Below, in pieces: positions 16,598 to 25,295 of a stretch of 64,000 bases of DNA. The notes below the pieces were generated by a model. The model searched no databases and was not told the DNA's origin. It saw only the letters and a list, made by a program, of their open reading frames with translations. Positions within the stretch are counted from its first letter, which is position 1, and every line of letters begins with the position of its first letter. Origin of the DNA: Chloroflexota bacterium (lineage in GTDB: Bacteria; Chloroflexota; UBA11872; UBA12225); assembly GCA_030447525.1 (NCBI GenBank), contig JAUJOR010000006.1, positions 7,331 through 71,330 of the forward strand, in the 5' to 3' direction. A program made the position numbers and the translations under genes.

Positions 16598-17980
16598 TTA
16601 ATCCCCGGAGACGCCCAGCTCGGCCGGCATCCCTACCGGCGTGCCCACGGCCGCGCGATGGGGAGTCACCAGTCCGGCGGGCGGGCGGTCCCCGTTCCGC
16701 ACGCTTTCGCGGGCCAGGGGGGCCGGGGCGTCGCCACGCAGGCGGGCGACGATCCCCAGGATCTGCTCGGCGCGGTGATTGCAGGTGTGGGCGGCGAGGA
16801 TCCGCTGCAGGCCACTGCGCCCCAGCCGCAGGCGGGCGGTCTCATCGCTCCATAGCCACTGTAAGGCTTCTTCGAGCTGAGCCGGAGTCTCGGCCACGAC
16901 GTAGTCTTCCCCGGCGCGGAAGAGCCCGTCGGTGTCCGGCCAGGGAGTGCTGACCAGGGCCGAGCCGCAGGCCAGGGCCTCGAAGACGCGAATCGTCGGC
17001 GTGCCATAGAGCACCTTGACGTACTGGCGCCGGGGGACGTGCAGCACCACCCGTGCGCGGGCGAGGGCCGCCGGGACGTGGTGGTTCGGCAGCCAGCCGC
17101 GGTAGTCCACGCCGTAGAAGCGCTGGATGACGCGCAACACCTCCGGGGGATAGCGCACGCCGTAGAGGGCGAAGCGCCGTTGGGGCCGCACGTGACGCGC
17201 CGGCCGGAAAAGAAAGGCTCGAAGCTCGGCCGCTCGGTCTCGCCCGCCCCAGTTGCCGACGAACAAGGCATCGTCCATCGGCTGCCTCGGGTCGGGGGGC
17301 AGCGGGTGGAACAGGGCCGTGTCGGCCGCTTCGTGGACGACGTGCACCGCCTTGGGATCGAGCCCCAGCACCTGCCGGTAAGCCGCCGCGATAGAGGGGC
17401 TGAAGGCCAGCACCGCGTCGCAGCGATCCAGCCCCAGGCGAGCCATGCGCACCGGTTGGGTGAGGATGCGGTAGTGATTGTCGTGGAAGAAGAGGACGAA
17501 TCCGTAGGCGCGCTTGAGCCGCAGCAACAAGTCCAGCAGGGCCGGGTTCTCGATGGCCGTCCACTCGTGGATGATCACCACGTCCACCTCGGCCAGCTCG
17601 CGGTGCAGCCGGCGCTCCAGAGGGGAGGTGGTGTGGGGGGAGGTGTCCAGCCGGGTGGTGGGGTCAGAGGGGCTGGCCGAGAGTCGCTCCCCGGCCAGCC
17701 GCGGAGGGGCGTACCGGCTGGCCGAACCGGACGGGGCAGGCAGGTCGGCATTATAGAGCCGCGGGCGGAGGAACGGGAAACAGCGCCGGGACTCCACCAA
17801 GGGGCGCCAGCCACGGGCGGCAACCAGGTTGCTGACCGACCAGTTCCCGGCCTCCTCGTAGCACGCCACCTCGTGTCCCTTACTAAGCAGGGCGCGCACG
17901 AGCCCACGCAAGAAGTGGGCGTGTCCGTTGTTCCAATCAGACCGGACGGAGTGAGAGAACAGGGCGAAGCGCAACGGCAT
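16598..17980 (-). CDS. CgeB-like glycosyltransferase
   Basis: The chosen ATG gives MPLRFALFSHSVRSDWNNGH and a 460-residue protein. The open frame continues 132 codons further upstream, but that part is the out-of-frame shadow of the neighbouring glycosyltransferase. The fold is again GT-B: DVVIIHEWTA, FFHDNHYR, DALFVGNWG, YGVRYPPEVL, the active-site region PTIRVFEALACGSALVSTPW, and AGEDYVVAETPAQL. A Ser/Pro-rich patch near residues 85-115 links the halves. It is paralogous in layout to the gene at 15453 and probably belongs to the same glycan pathway. Confidence 0.82.
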   Translation of the reverse strand: MPLRFALFSHSVRSDWNNGHAHFLRGLVRALLSKGHEVACYEEAGNWSVSNLVAARGWRPLVESRRCFPFLRPRLYNADLPAPSGSASRYAPPRLAGERLSASPSDPTTRLDTSPHTTSPLERRLHRELAEVDVVIIHEWTAIENPALLDLLLRLKRAYGFVLFFHDNHYRILTQPVRMARLGLDRCDAVLAFSPSIAAAYRQVLGLDPKAVHVVHEAADTALFHPLPPDPRQPMDDALFVGNWGGRDRAAELRAFLFRPARHVRPQRRFALYGVRYPPEVLRVIQRFYGVDYRGWLPNHHVPAALARARVVLHVPRRQYVKVLYGTPTIRVFEALACGSALVSTPWPDTDGLFRAGEDYVVAETPAQLEEALQWLWSDETARLRLGRSGLQRILAAHTCNHRAEQILGIVARLRGDAPAPLARESVRNGDRPPAGLVTPHRAAVGTPVGMPAELGVSGD

Positions 17981-18014
17981 CCTCCCGAGTGATCGCGTTA
18001 GAGCTGCCGGCGGC

Positions 18015-19247
18015 TCATGCCGCCCTGTCACGCCTGGTGCGTCGCCGAGCCCCGCGCCGCGGGGGCCGGTTTTTCGCCCCCCGCGGGGCCGGCGTGGCGC
18101 CGCCCATTGCTGCGGTGTAGACGGCCAGGTAGCCGTCGACCATCCGGCGCAGGGTATAGCGCCGGGCGACTCGCTCCCCAGCGGCTCGAGCCAGGCGGGC
18201 GACGGCGGCATCGTCTGCGTAAAGTTGATCCAGCCGCTGGGCCAGGGCGTCTGGATCGTTGCGCGCGAAATAGCAGGCCGCGTCGCCCCAGACCTCACGG
18301 TAGGAGGGCAGGTCATTGGCCACCACGGCACAGCCGGCCAGGGCGGCCTCGGCCGGGGCCAGCCCGAACGGCTCATAACTAGACGGCGCGAGGCACACGG
18401 CAGCCCGCTGATACAGGCCGGCCAGGCGATCTTTATTCAGGAAGCCGTGATAGTACAACCCTGGGGCGGCCGGGGGGGCGTAGGCACCACCCCGCCCCGG
18501 CTCAACCACGTCACCGGCGACTTCCACCTGCCAGGGCTCGCGGCAGCGCTGCAGGGCGGCGGCCACGACGGCCAGGTTCTTGGCCTCATCCCAGGCTCGC
18601 CCGACAACCACGGCCACTCCGCGCTCCCGTTGCACCGATGCCTGGTCGACACCGGAGCCAGTGGGCTCGGGGACGGCGTTGTGGATGACCACCGGCGTCC
18701 GCGCCAGACTGTGACAGGAGACGAGCTCCCGGGCCAGAAAGGACGAAGGGCAGACGACGACGTCGGCCTGCTGCAAGGCCTGGCGTGCTAGATCGCGCTG
18801 CCAGGAAAGGTACGTGGGGAGTGTGCACGGGCCATGGCCCCCGTCCTTGACCCACAGCCACCACGTGGTGACATCGCTGTGCACACCAAGAACGACCGCC
18901 GGCCGGGGCCGCGAGGCCTCGCCGCCGACCCCGGCGAGTCCAAGCTGGTTGACGTGGACGACGTCCGCGTCCCAGTCGGCAGCCAGGGACGCCACCGCTT
19001 GTCGCCAGGCGCTCAGCCAGTCATGCCCCCCTTCCATCCATTCCAGGCGGCCGCTCAGCACATGACACACCAGCCCGGGGATGGCACGGGCGCTGGTCAA
19101 GCGTGCCTCATCCGGTGGGGGCCCGACGGCGACCAACAGGACGTCTGCCGCGGCAAGGTCGATCAGTCCGCCGGCCAGCGAGAGTGCGTAGTCCCAGACG
19201 CCACCCACGGCGTCTGCAACCAGCATCACGCGTATCCTGTCCGTCAT
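18015..19247 (-). CDS. Glycosyltransferase family 4
   Basis: A 410-residue retaining GT-B enzyme. I used the ATG at MTDRIRVMLVADAVGGVWDY because it starts directly at the first Rossmann strand. An upstream ATG adds only 12 residues. Typical GT4 elements are VGGVWDYALSLAGGL near the start, VVCPSSFLARELVS, VVVGRAWDEAKNLAVVAAAL, YHGFLNKDRLAGLYQRA, and the E-x7-E site APSSYEPFGLAPAEAALAGC. The C terminus ends in an Arg/Pro-rich tail. It is the first cistron of the three-gene glycosyltransferase run, and its product was probably active on the same glycan. Confidence 0.88.
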   Translation of the reverse strand: MTDRIRVMLVADAVGGVWDYALSLAGGLIDLAAADVLLVAVGPPPDEARLTSARAIPGLVCHVLSGRLEWMEGGHDWLSAWRQAVASLAADWDADVVHVNQLGLAGVGGEASRPRPAVVLGVHSDVTTWWLWVKDGGHGPCTLPTYLSWQRDLARQALQQADVVVCPSSFLARELVSCHSLARTPVVIHNAVPEPTGSGVDQASVQRERGVAVVVGRAWDEAKNLAVVAAALQRCREPWQVEVAGDVVEPGRGGAYAPPAAPGLYYHGFLNKDRLAGLYQRAAVCLAPSSYEPFGLAPAEAALAGCAVVANDLPSYREVWGDAACYFARNDPDALAQRLDQLYADDAAVARLARAAGERVARRYTLRRMVDGYLAVYTAAMGGATPAPRGAKNRPPRRGARRRTRRDRAA

Positions 19248-19523
19248 TGCCGCCGCGCCACAGTCATGTGGTCTCACTTTCACCGGAAGCCGGCTCCTGA
19301 GCAGGGCGCGCCCGGCGGACGGCGCCCCAATGACCGCTGTAGCTGTAGCAGAGTGCAGCCGGCTTTCCTAACGTGCGTCAGGCGTAAAGGCGCCGCCGCC
19401 GGGAAGGATGATCTGTGGCGTCACGCCTCACCGCCCTGGCCGGGGACGGGGGTAGATGATGCAGGAGCCGTGCCATGGGCTCGCCCGGCGAAGGGGCATC
19501 GCCGGGCGGGTAAATCGGGGGCC

Positions 19524-20603
19524 CTACACCGGCAGGGTGAGGACATAGGCGCCGTCGCGCTCGGCGAGGTCGGCCAGCCCGTCACGGGCCAGTGCGCTGG
19601 CCAGGTCGAGCAGCCAGGCCTGGTCTTCGGGTGAGAAGTCCGTCTTGAGCTGCTGGCCCAGGGCGTCCAGAGAAAGGACACCACCGGGGGGCAGGGCGCG
19701 CAAGGCATCGACGATCCGGCCACGGTACCAGCGCCGGGAGCCTTGGAAGCGTTCCGGGGCCGAGAGCGGCCGGCGCCCGCTAGCCTTCGCTCGGCGGGTC
19801 GCTCCCGGCGAGGCCCCCCTCTCGCCGATGACGTACGCCCCGCGGCGCTCCGCTACCAGGGGGAGCGTGGCCTTGGTGCCGGACGCCGACAGCTCCCCGG
19901 GGAGGAGCCAGGCGGCACGGGCTGAGCAAGAGGCCTGCGCCGGGCAGAGCAGACAGCGTGGCGTGCGGGAGACGCAGATGGTGGCGCCCAGGTCCATCAG
20001 GGCCTGGTTCCAGTCGTAGGCGTCTTGCGGCGGGAGCACAGCCTCGGCCAGGGGCCAGGCCAGGCGGTCGTCGTCTCCGGCGCCCGGGACGTCGGCGGCG
20101 AAGATGCGTCCCAGGACGCGTCGCACGTTGGTGTCCAAGGCCGCCGCGGCCCGGCCGGAGGCAAAGCAGGCAATGGCCCCGGCGGTGTAGCGCCCCACCC
20201 CTTTCAAGGTCAGGAGGCCCTCCACCGTGTCCGGCAGGCGCCCATCATAGCGCTCTACCACCTGCCGGGCGATCTCGTGCAGACGCACGGCTCGCAGGTT
20301 GTAGCCCAAGGGAGCCCAGCTGCGGATCACCTCGGCGCGGGGCGCTCCTGCCAGGGCGGCCAGGGTAGGATAGCGCTCCAAGAACTGGTGGTACTTTGGG
20401 ATCACCCGGTCGACCTGGGTCTGCTGGAGCATGATCTCCGAGACCAGGATGGCGTAGGGATCGCGCGTCCGCCGCCAGGGGAGATCACGGTGCCCCCGCC
20501 GGTACCAGGCCAGGATGGCGCTCTGGACGGCCCGCACCTTGCCGGCGGGGAGGAGGGGGATTGTGGGGGACGGCGCCTCCCTGGCCAGGCGTGCAGGGGA
20601 CAC
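19524..20603 (-). CDS. mutY: A/G-specific adenine glycosylase
   Basis: MutY removes adenine mispaired with 8-oxoguanine. Present are RDLPWRRTRDPYAILVSEIM with the catalytic Glu, LQQTQVDRVIPKY, the helix-hairpin-helix LKGVGRYTAGAI, the catalytic Asp in AALDTNVRRVLGRI, and the [4Fe-4S] ligands in CVSRTPRCLLCPAQASC (C-x6-C-x2-C-x5-C). The C-terminal part does not look like the NUDIX-type domain of E. coli MutY. It reads RFQGSRRWYRGRIVDALR followed by a winged-helix-like stretch, as in actinobacterial-type MutY. Length (359) is normal. Confidence 0.93.
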   Translation of the reverse strand: MSPARLAREAPSPTIPLLPAGKVRAVQSAILAWYRRGHRDLPWRRTRDPYAILVSEIMLQQTQVDRVIPKYHQFLERYPTLAALAGAPRAEVIRSWAPLGYNLRAVRLHEIARQVVERYDGRLPDTVEGLLTLKGVGRYTAGAIACFASGRAAAALDTNVRRVLGRIFAADVPGAGDDDRLAWPLAEAVLPPQDAYDWNQALMDLGATICVSRTPRCLLCPAQASCSARAAWLLPGELSASGTKATLPLVAERRGAYVIGERGASPGATRRAKASGRRPLSAPERFQGSRRWYRGRIVDALRALPPGGVLSLDALGQQLKTDFSPEDQAWLLDLASALARDGLADLAERDGAYVLTLPV

Positions 20604-20633
20604 GGCGAGAGTATAGCCGGGCCGGGCTAGGAG

Positions 20634-21608
20634 TCAGACAGGGAGCGCGTCCGTTTGCCCGGCGGCGGCGGCGATGATCCCGTCGATGCGGGCCAGGACA
20701 TCAGGTGTAAGGTTGACGTCCAGGGCCTTGACGTTCTCCTCGATCTCCTCCGAGCGGCGTGTGCCGGAGAGGGCGACGGAAACAATCGGGTCGCGCAGCA
20801 CCCAGGCGATGGCCAGGGGGGCCAGGGGCGTGCCGAGCTCGCGCGCCACCTCCGCGAGCTGCGAGACGACGGCCACGTTGCGCGGGAGGTGCTCGGGGGT
20901 AAAAAGCTCCTGGCCGAAGATCACCCCACGGCGACGCCAGTCCTTCTCGTCGAATGCGGTGTCTGCCGTGAAGGCCCCGGTAAGGAGGCCGTGGGCCATG
21001 GGGCCATAGGCCATCACGCCCAGGCCCAGCTCGCGCGCCGTTGGGAACATCTGGCGCTCCCAGCGCCGGTCAAACAGGTTGTAGCCTACCTGGTTGGTGA
21101 TGATGGGGGCGTGGCGCTTGGCCTCTCGCAGCATGGACGGGTGATAGTTGGAGACGCCGACGTAGCGCGCCTTACCGGCCCGCTGGATGTCCGCCAGGGC
21201 GCGCATCGACTCCTCGATCGGCGTCTCCGGGTCGGGCCAGTGGTGGAGCAAGAGGTCGACGGCGTCCATCTGCAGTGACCGGAGGCTGTCGTCGATGTCC
21301 TGCATCAGGGAGGCGTAACGGCCGTCCCGGCGCTCCTTCTGACCCGGGCGGGTGGGGAGGCCGCACTTGGTGACCACGATGGCCTCACGGCGCCGGGCAC
21401 CGAGCGCCCGGCCGAGCAAGGCTTCCGAGCGCCCCGCCCCGTACCCCAGGGCAGTGTCAAAGAGGGTCACCCCTAAGTCAAGGGCGCGCCCGACAGCGCG
21501 GATCACCTCACCTTCGTCAAAGGCGCCATAGGCGCCGCCCGTCTCCCAGCAGCCGAAGCCGACGACCGAGACTTCCAGGTCTGAGTCGCCCATACGACGG
21601 TACTGCAT
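20634..21608 (-). CDS. Aldo/keto reductase
   Basis: A 324-residue TIM-barrel NADPH-dependent oxidoreductase. The AKR tetrad is visible: Asp and Tyr in LFDTALGYGAGRSEALLG, Lys in AIVVTKCGLP, and His in DLLLHHWPDPETP. GVSNYHPS, NQVGYNLFDR and GVMAYGPMAHGLLTG complete the family pattern, and the C-terminal cofactor segment is VALSGTRRSEEIEENVKAL. The substrate is unknown. It ends 31 bases before mutY on the same strand. Confidence 0.92.
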   Translation of the reverse strand: MQYRRMGDSDLEVSVVGFGCWETGGAYGAFDEGEVIRAVGRALDLGVTLFDTALGYGAGRSEALLGRALGARRREAIVVTKCGLPTRPGQKERRDGRYASLMQDIDDSLRSLQMDAVDLLLHHWPDPETPIEESMRALADIQRAGKARYVGVSNYHPSMLREAKRHAPIITNQVGYNLFDRRWERQMFPTARELGLGVMAYGPMAHGLLTGAFTADTAFDEKDWRRRGVIFGQELFTPEHLPRNVAVVSQLAEVARELGTPLAPLAIAWVLRDPIVSVALSGTRRSEEIEENVKALDVNLTPDVLARIDGIIAAAAGQTDALPV

Positions 21609-21791
21609 GCCTCTCCCTCCTGTGCTAGAGACGCCCGCTCATGGCGCATCGTAGCGCCCGGGCATCGGGGACGTTGTGGCCCCGGCGCGGATCCCTTGAC
21701 GTCCCGCCCGGCGACGGAGTCCTGGCAGTCCTTGAGCAAGTCACGCAGCGATCAGTGATGACCGCAAGTCTAGCCCCCAGGGACCCCGATG

Positions 21792-22328
21792 TCAGGGTAC
21801 CGGCGTGGCCACCCCGTCATCCAGGAGCCAGCGGCGGGCCACCGGAGACAGGCGGGCATAGTGAGGCCACAGGCGCGCCGCTGGAACCAGTCCCCCACCG
21901 GCGAGGCCGAGGCGCGCCAGGCGCACGCGCACCAGCAGACGGGCGGCCGCGGCCGCAACGTCGTTTGCAGACTGGGCGGCGACGGCCGCCGCGCCAGCCG
22001 GCCCTTGCTGGGGGGCCACGCGGGCCACTCGGCCGGCCGCGCGCAGTGACCCGGCGCGAACTTCACCGAATACGACGTACGGCCCCTGGCAGCGCCAGGC
22101 CAGCGTCTGCCGGAAGGCCGCCATGGCGGGGACGCCCACGCGGCGCAGGGGGCGCCCGTCGTACGTCTCCCCACAGTCCAGGGTGAGCGCGCCGCGCATG
22201 TCCCATCGTGCCGGTGCCGTCGTATACCAGACGGCGTAGCCGAGCGGTGCCGGACGCCATTCGTCTCCCGTGCTGGCGCTGATGGGCTCTGCCCCTGTCC
22301 CGCTAACGTCCCCCATGCTCGCGTTCAT
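21792..22328 (-). CDS. Hypothetical protein
   Basis: A 178-residue protein with no family I recognise. The first 25 residues are Ser/Thr/Gly-rich. The core has several Trp/Tyr-containing strands (LGYAVWYTTAPARWDMRG, TLDCGETYDGRPLRRVG, QGPYVVFGEVRAGSLRAAGR), followed by an Ala-rich helix (residues 108-140) and a C-terminal stretch with WPHYARLSPVARRWLLDDG. Several internal ATGs exist and the start is uncertain. No signal peptide or membrane helix is evident. Confidence 0.5.
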   Translation of the reverse strand: MNASMGDVSGTGAEPISASTGDEWRPAPLGYAVWYTTAPARWDMRGALTLDCGETYDGRPLRRVGVPAMAAFRQTLAWRCQGPYVVFGEVRAGSLRAAGRVARVAPQQGPAGAAAVAAQSANDVAAAAARLLVRVRLARLGLAGGGLVPAARLWPHYARLSPVARRWLLDDGVATPVP

Positions 22329-22826
22329 AGCCTTGCCTCTCCGGCGTCGCCCCTCAATGGGTGCCCCAGCCGGCCTGCACCCTATAGGTAGTCAGCTCGG
22401 TGAGGCGGGCCCACAGATGTGCGCCCTACCTCGCCCGAGTGTTTACCGACTTAGGGGCGCTCTCCCGGCGATCCGAAGGGATCGTAGGCGTGCGGCGTAG
22501 AGGCTCGGCACTCCGGCCGGTCGCAGTGCGGTTGTGGCCGGCGGTTGTGGACGCCGGGGGAGGGCCCTACGCCAGGGGGCTTTAGCCCACAGGCAAGCGA
22601 CAGGGCCGACGCCGCTGTTGTGGGGACGAAATGCCGCGGGCGCGGACGGGGGAATGCCCGGCATTCAGCAGGGGAAGAACGGGGCGACGCCCCGCCGTGG
22701 CCGCCGAGCGCGAGACAATGGTCTGCGCCCGCCCGCGATTCGTCGAGGAATGGGCGGCGGCCACGGCAAGGCATCCACCGCACACTCTGAACTCGCGGCC
22801 GACCAGAAAGTTGCGCCCGGCCGACG
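22329..22826. other. Non-coding gap with short hairpins, no supported gene
   Basis: About 500 bases between the hypothetical gene at 21792 and a MATE remnant. All open frames here overlap one another and have Arg/Pro/Gly-rich content without domains. The stretch holds small GC hairpins (for example gggctttagccc near 22577 and ggggcgacgcccc near 22680). It probably contains degenerate sequence left by the deletion that truncated the MATE gene. Confidence 0.5.
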
Positions 22827-23141
22827 CTAGGGGCTGTCGATACGCTTCCCGCCCCTACCGAGCGGGCCACCAGGGAGGCGTTGCCGAACCGAGAGACCCA
22901 TAAACACCACCTGGAGGAGCATCGCGACCTGGTTGGCGATGCCGATCCCGGCCATGGCCGCCGAACCCAGGCGCCCGACCATCATCAGCGAGGCCATGTT
23001 CATGGCCAGGAGCAGGAGATTCTCTAGCAGGCTCGGCCAGGCCAGGGCGAAGATGCCCGCCGGTCGAGGGCGGACGGCCAGCGGCTTGGCTCCGGGGGCA
23101 CCGGCGACGCGCAGGGGACGCACCTGAGCTGTGGCGCGCAT
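22827..23141 (-). pseudogene. MATE efflux transporter, N-terminal remnant
   Basis: From the ATG at 23141 the frame reads a hydrophilic leader, then IFALAWPSLLENLLLLAMNM, MMVGRLGSAAMAGIGIANQ and LLQVVFMGLSV. These are the first two helices of the MATE (multidrug and toxin extrusion) family. At about 22903 the family sequence continues in another frame as GNASLVARSVGAGS, showing a one-base frameshift, and then all similarity stops near 22840. Only about 85 of the usual 450 residues remain, so this is a truncated and frameshifted remnant. Confidence 0.75.
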
Positions 23142-23247
23142 CGTCTGAGTGCAGAGGCTACCGCAGGGAGCAGCAGCCCTTGACGCTGGGGGTGATCCGC
23201 TCAGGGGGGGGCGGTTGAGGGGCGTGGCGGCGTGATAGAGTCCCCCT

Positions 23248-23799
23248 GTGCAAGGCGTCCTGGACGGCGCGGCTACGGCTCCCCTCATCCAGGCTGGGGC
23301 TCTGCTGGGGGTCCTCCTGAGCGTGCTGGCGATGGCCCTATCCAAGATGGAGTTTGGCCAGGAAGCGCGGCGCCAGCGCCGGCTGCACAAGGCCGCGGCG
23401 TCGGCTGAGCGCAAGCGCCGCGAGGTGGCCCGCGAGCAGGCCGTGGCCGCCGGTTATCGCCGTCAGGAGGTGCTCCAGGGGCAGGCCGGCGCCGGACATC
23501 TCTCCGCCGCCGAACGGGCCAGGCTCAACGCCTTCCGCCCTCGCGCCCGCCTCATGGCCGGGGAGCCCACCGGTCTACGCGCCTGGTGGCGTAAGATGCA
23601 GCTCGTCTGGCGCGGCGGTCACGCCGGGTGGATCATCGCCACCCTCGTAGGGGCCTTTAGCATGGCAACGCACTTTGGTGCCTTCTGGCTTATCACCGGC
23701 GGTGGCTGGCTGGGGGCCACCGTGATCACCCTCCTCTCTACCGCCGGCATGGTGGCCGCCTGCGCCTGGGTCATGCTCGGGCTGCTGAGCCGTCCGTAG
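23248..23799 (+). CDS. Small membrane protein of unknown function
   Basis: A 183-residue protein starting at GTG. It has an N-terminal hydrophobic helix (APLIQAGALLGVLLSVLAMA), a long basic, charged helical region (residues 35-115, rich in Arg, Lys, Glu and Ala, probably cytosolic and possibly coiled), and two C-terminal helices (GWIIATLVGAFSMATHFGAF and LGATVITLLSTAGMVAACAW). No family is recognised. It opens a short plus-strand run of small genes. Confidence 0.55.
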   Translation: MQGVLDGAATAPLIQAGALLGVLLSVLAMALSKMEFGQEARRQRRLHKAAASAERKRREVAREQAVAAGYRRQEVLQGQAGAGHLSAAERARLNAFRPRARLMAGEPTGLRAWWRKMQLVWRGGHAGWIIATLVGAFSMATHFGAFWLITGGGWLGATVITLLSTAGMVAACAWVMLGLLSRP

Positions 23800-23851
23800 C
23801 GGGCGGCCCTCTGTACTGGGAACTCGGAAGGTACGCCCACGCCAGGAAGTT

Positions 23852-24088
23852 ATGCCTACGAAACCACCTCACGGAGCACCGCCGCCCGGCAGTCAGGGAC
23901 GTGAAACGGGTGGCCCCAGGCGCCCGCGCGGTCGACAGGGGCGGCGCCTGGCGCTGCTCGGCGTCGCCGGGGAGAGCATCGGCGTCGTGGCCGGGGCCGC
24001 CTTTTGGCGCTTTTCCGGCGAGCCGGCCTGGCTGGTGATGTCCGGCGTCTCACTTGCCCTGGCGCTGATCCTGCTGCGGCGGGTCTGA
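23852..24088 (+). CDS. Short membrane protein, hypothetical
   Basis: A 78-residue protein. The first 30 residues are Pro/Gly/Arg-rich and two hydrophobic stretches follow (LLGVAGESIGVVAGAAFW and WLVMSGVSLALALILL) with a short RRV tail. The real start could be an internal codon just before the first helix. It lies 52 bases after the previous membrane protein and 22 bases before the NUDIX gene, so the three may form one transcript. Confidence 0.45.
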   Translation: MPTKPPHGAPPPGSQGRETGGPRRPRGRQGRRLALLGVAGESIGVVAGAAFWRFSGEPAWLVMSGVSLALALILLRRV

Positions 24089-24110
24089 GCAGTCTGAGCA
24101 CACGACTCCC

Positions 24111-24596
24111 GTGGAGCGCGAGTTCACCGTGGCCGTGTTCGTCGTTCACGAGGGCAGCGTGCTCCTTCACTGGCACCGCCGGCTGCAACGCTGGCTTCCG
24201 CCAGGGGGGCATGTGGACCCGGGGGAGCTACCGGACGAGGCGGCGGTACGAGAAACGCTGGAGGAGACGGGACTGGAGGTGGAGCTCCTCGACGTGTCCT
24301 GGGGCAGGCCCGACCTCGACTTGCCGGTGGACGGCCCCCGGCGCTTGACTCAGCCCCTGGGGATTCAGCTAGAAGACATTGCCCCCGGCCACCAGCATAT
24401 CGACCTCCTTTACCTGGCCCGTCCCCGCAGGGAGAGCGCGCCCGGTGGCGAGTTGCGCGCCGAGGCGGGCAACCCGCACGGCCGTCCGGGATGGTTTAGG
24501 CCCTCGGAGTGGCGAAGCCTCCCCGTCACCGCCGAGATCGATCGCTGGGCCACGGCGGCCGTCGCTGCGTTCCAGACGGCGGCCGCGCCTCCCTGA
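24111..24596 (+). CDS. NUDIX hydrolase
   Basis: A 161-residue protein from GTG. The Nudix box is complete: GGHVDPGELPDEAAV, then RETLEETGLEVE (G-x5-E-x7-R-E-x2-E-E-x-G). It starts with a strand of the usual type, FTVAVFVVHEGSVLLHWHR, and ends in a WFRPSEWRSLPVTAEI stretch. Members hydrolyse nucleoside diphosphates linked to another moiety, and the LPPGGHVDPGE type is often a generic housecleaning enzyme. The substrate is not predictable. Confidence 0.9.
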   Translation: MEREFTVAVFVVHEGSVLLHWHRRLQRWLPPGGHVDPGELPDEAAVRETLEETGLEVELLDVSWGRPDLDLPVDGPRRLTQPLGIQLEDIAPGHQHIDLLYLARPRRESAPGGELRAEAGNPHGRPGWFRPSEWRSLPVTAEIDRWATAAVAAFQTAAAPP

Positions 24597-24731
24597 TACG
24601 CTAACCTGGGACGGGGGATGTAAGATAGCCGCGTTCCGAACGCGTTCCCGGACACCTTGCCGGCAGGGGGCGAATCCAGTGCGGGGCACAGCCGTCCTTA
24701 CCGGCGAAGCAGACAGGCAGGAGTGGGATCG

Positions 24732-25049
24732 ATGGCCTATAGCTACCAGAACAGCAAGGGACAGACGTATTACCTCCACGGTAAGGACGTGACCCTGCAG
24801 GGGGGGCGGCAGCAACGGATTCACTATTTCGCCCGCGAGGCCAAGCCTGGGGAGGCCTTGAACGACCTGCCTGACGGCCACAGCGTGGTGGAGAATCCCC
24901 GTACCGGGCTACCGTTCTTGAAGCGCGGCGAGGCCCCTGCCCCGGCGGCGGGCAGCAAGTCCGCCACAAAGTCCACGGCGGCGGCAACGAGCAAAGCCGG
25001 TACTGGAACCAAAGCGGGGGGCGCGTCGGCCAGCCGGGCCAAGAAGTAG
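24732..25049 (+). CDS. Small conserved hypothetical protein
   Basis: A 105-residue protein from an ATG preceded by a caggag ribosome-binding site. The first 65 residues (MAYSYQNSKGQTYYLHGKDV, TLQGGRQQRIHYFAREAKPG, LPDGHSVVENPRTGLPFLK) form a compact, charged, aromatic-rich domain that I associate with small uncharacterised proteins of Chloroflexota. The remainder is an Ala/Lys/Thr-rich tail ending in RAKK, like the basic tails of nucleic-acid-binding proteins. The function is unknown. Confidence 0.72.
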   Translation: MAYSYQNSKGQTYYLHGKDVTLQGGRQQRIHYFAREAKPGEALNDLPDGHSVVENPRTGLPFLKRGEAPAPAAGSKSATKSTAAATSKAGTGTKAGGASASRAKK

Positions 25050-25090
25050 CTCCAGCCTGGAGTAGTGCCACCAGCTTTCTGGTGCCGGAT
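25050..25090. terminator. Two hairpins directly after the small gene
   Basis: Immediately after the stop codon there are two inverted repeats: ctccagcctggag (5-bp arms, 3-base loop) and caccagctttctggtg (6-bp arms, 4-base loop). Their position suggests transcript 3' end formation or stabilisation. Neither is followed by a T-run, so intrinsic termination is uncertain. Confidence 0.45.
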
Positions 25091-25283
25091 GGTCCCTGGC
25101 CCATTCTCCCAGCGGGGGCGATCTGGCCTGCACTCTCCCAATCCCGCCGCTCCGTGTTTACCCCTCCAAAAAGAGGCCCCGCAGCCGAGTCTTGGCGCAG
25201 GGGGGCGCGGGCGAGGGGCGAGGAGATGAGGGCAATTAGTCCATCGCCCCGGCGTGGGTGATTCTGCCCCACGGGTCAGCGGG

Positions 25284-25289
25284 TACACT
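25284..25289 (+). promoter_or_regulatory. Candidate -10 (TACACT) of a leaderless SUI1 gene
   Basis: TACACT ends six bases before the ATG of the SUI1-like gene. With a usual 6-7 base spacing to the transcription start, the mRNA would begin at or near the ATG and lack a Shine-Dalgarno leader. No purine-rich ribosome site is seen upstream of this ATG. Confidence 0.45.
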
Positions 25290-25295
25290 GGGTGC

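Noticed and set aside
16598..18376. A 592-residue reading frame for the second CgeB-like gene.
   Set aside because: The first 132 codons overlap another glycosyltransferase out of frame and have no similarity; the internal ATG at 17980 begins the real protein.
25050..25253. Minus-strand T-box-like look (gctggtggcac after a series of stems).
   Set aside because: The gctggtggcac motif is simply the complement of a hairpin right after a plus-strand gene, and no minus-strand gene follows it.
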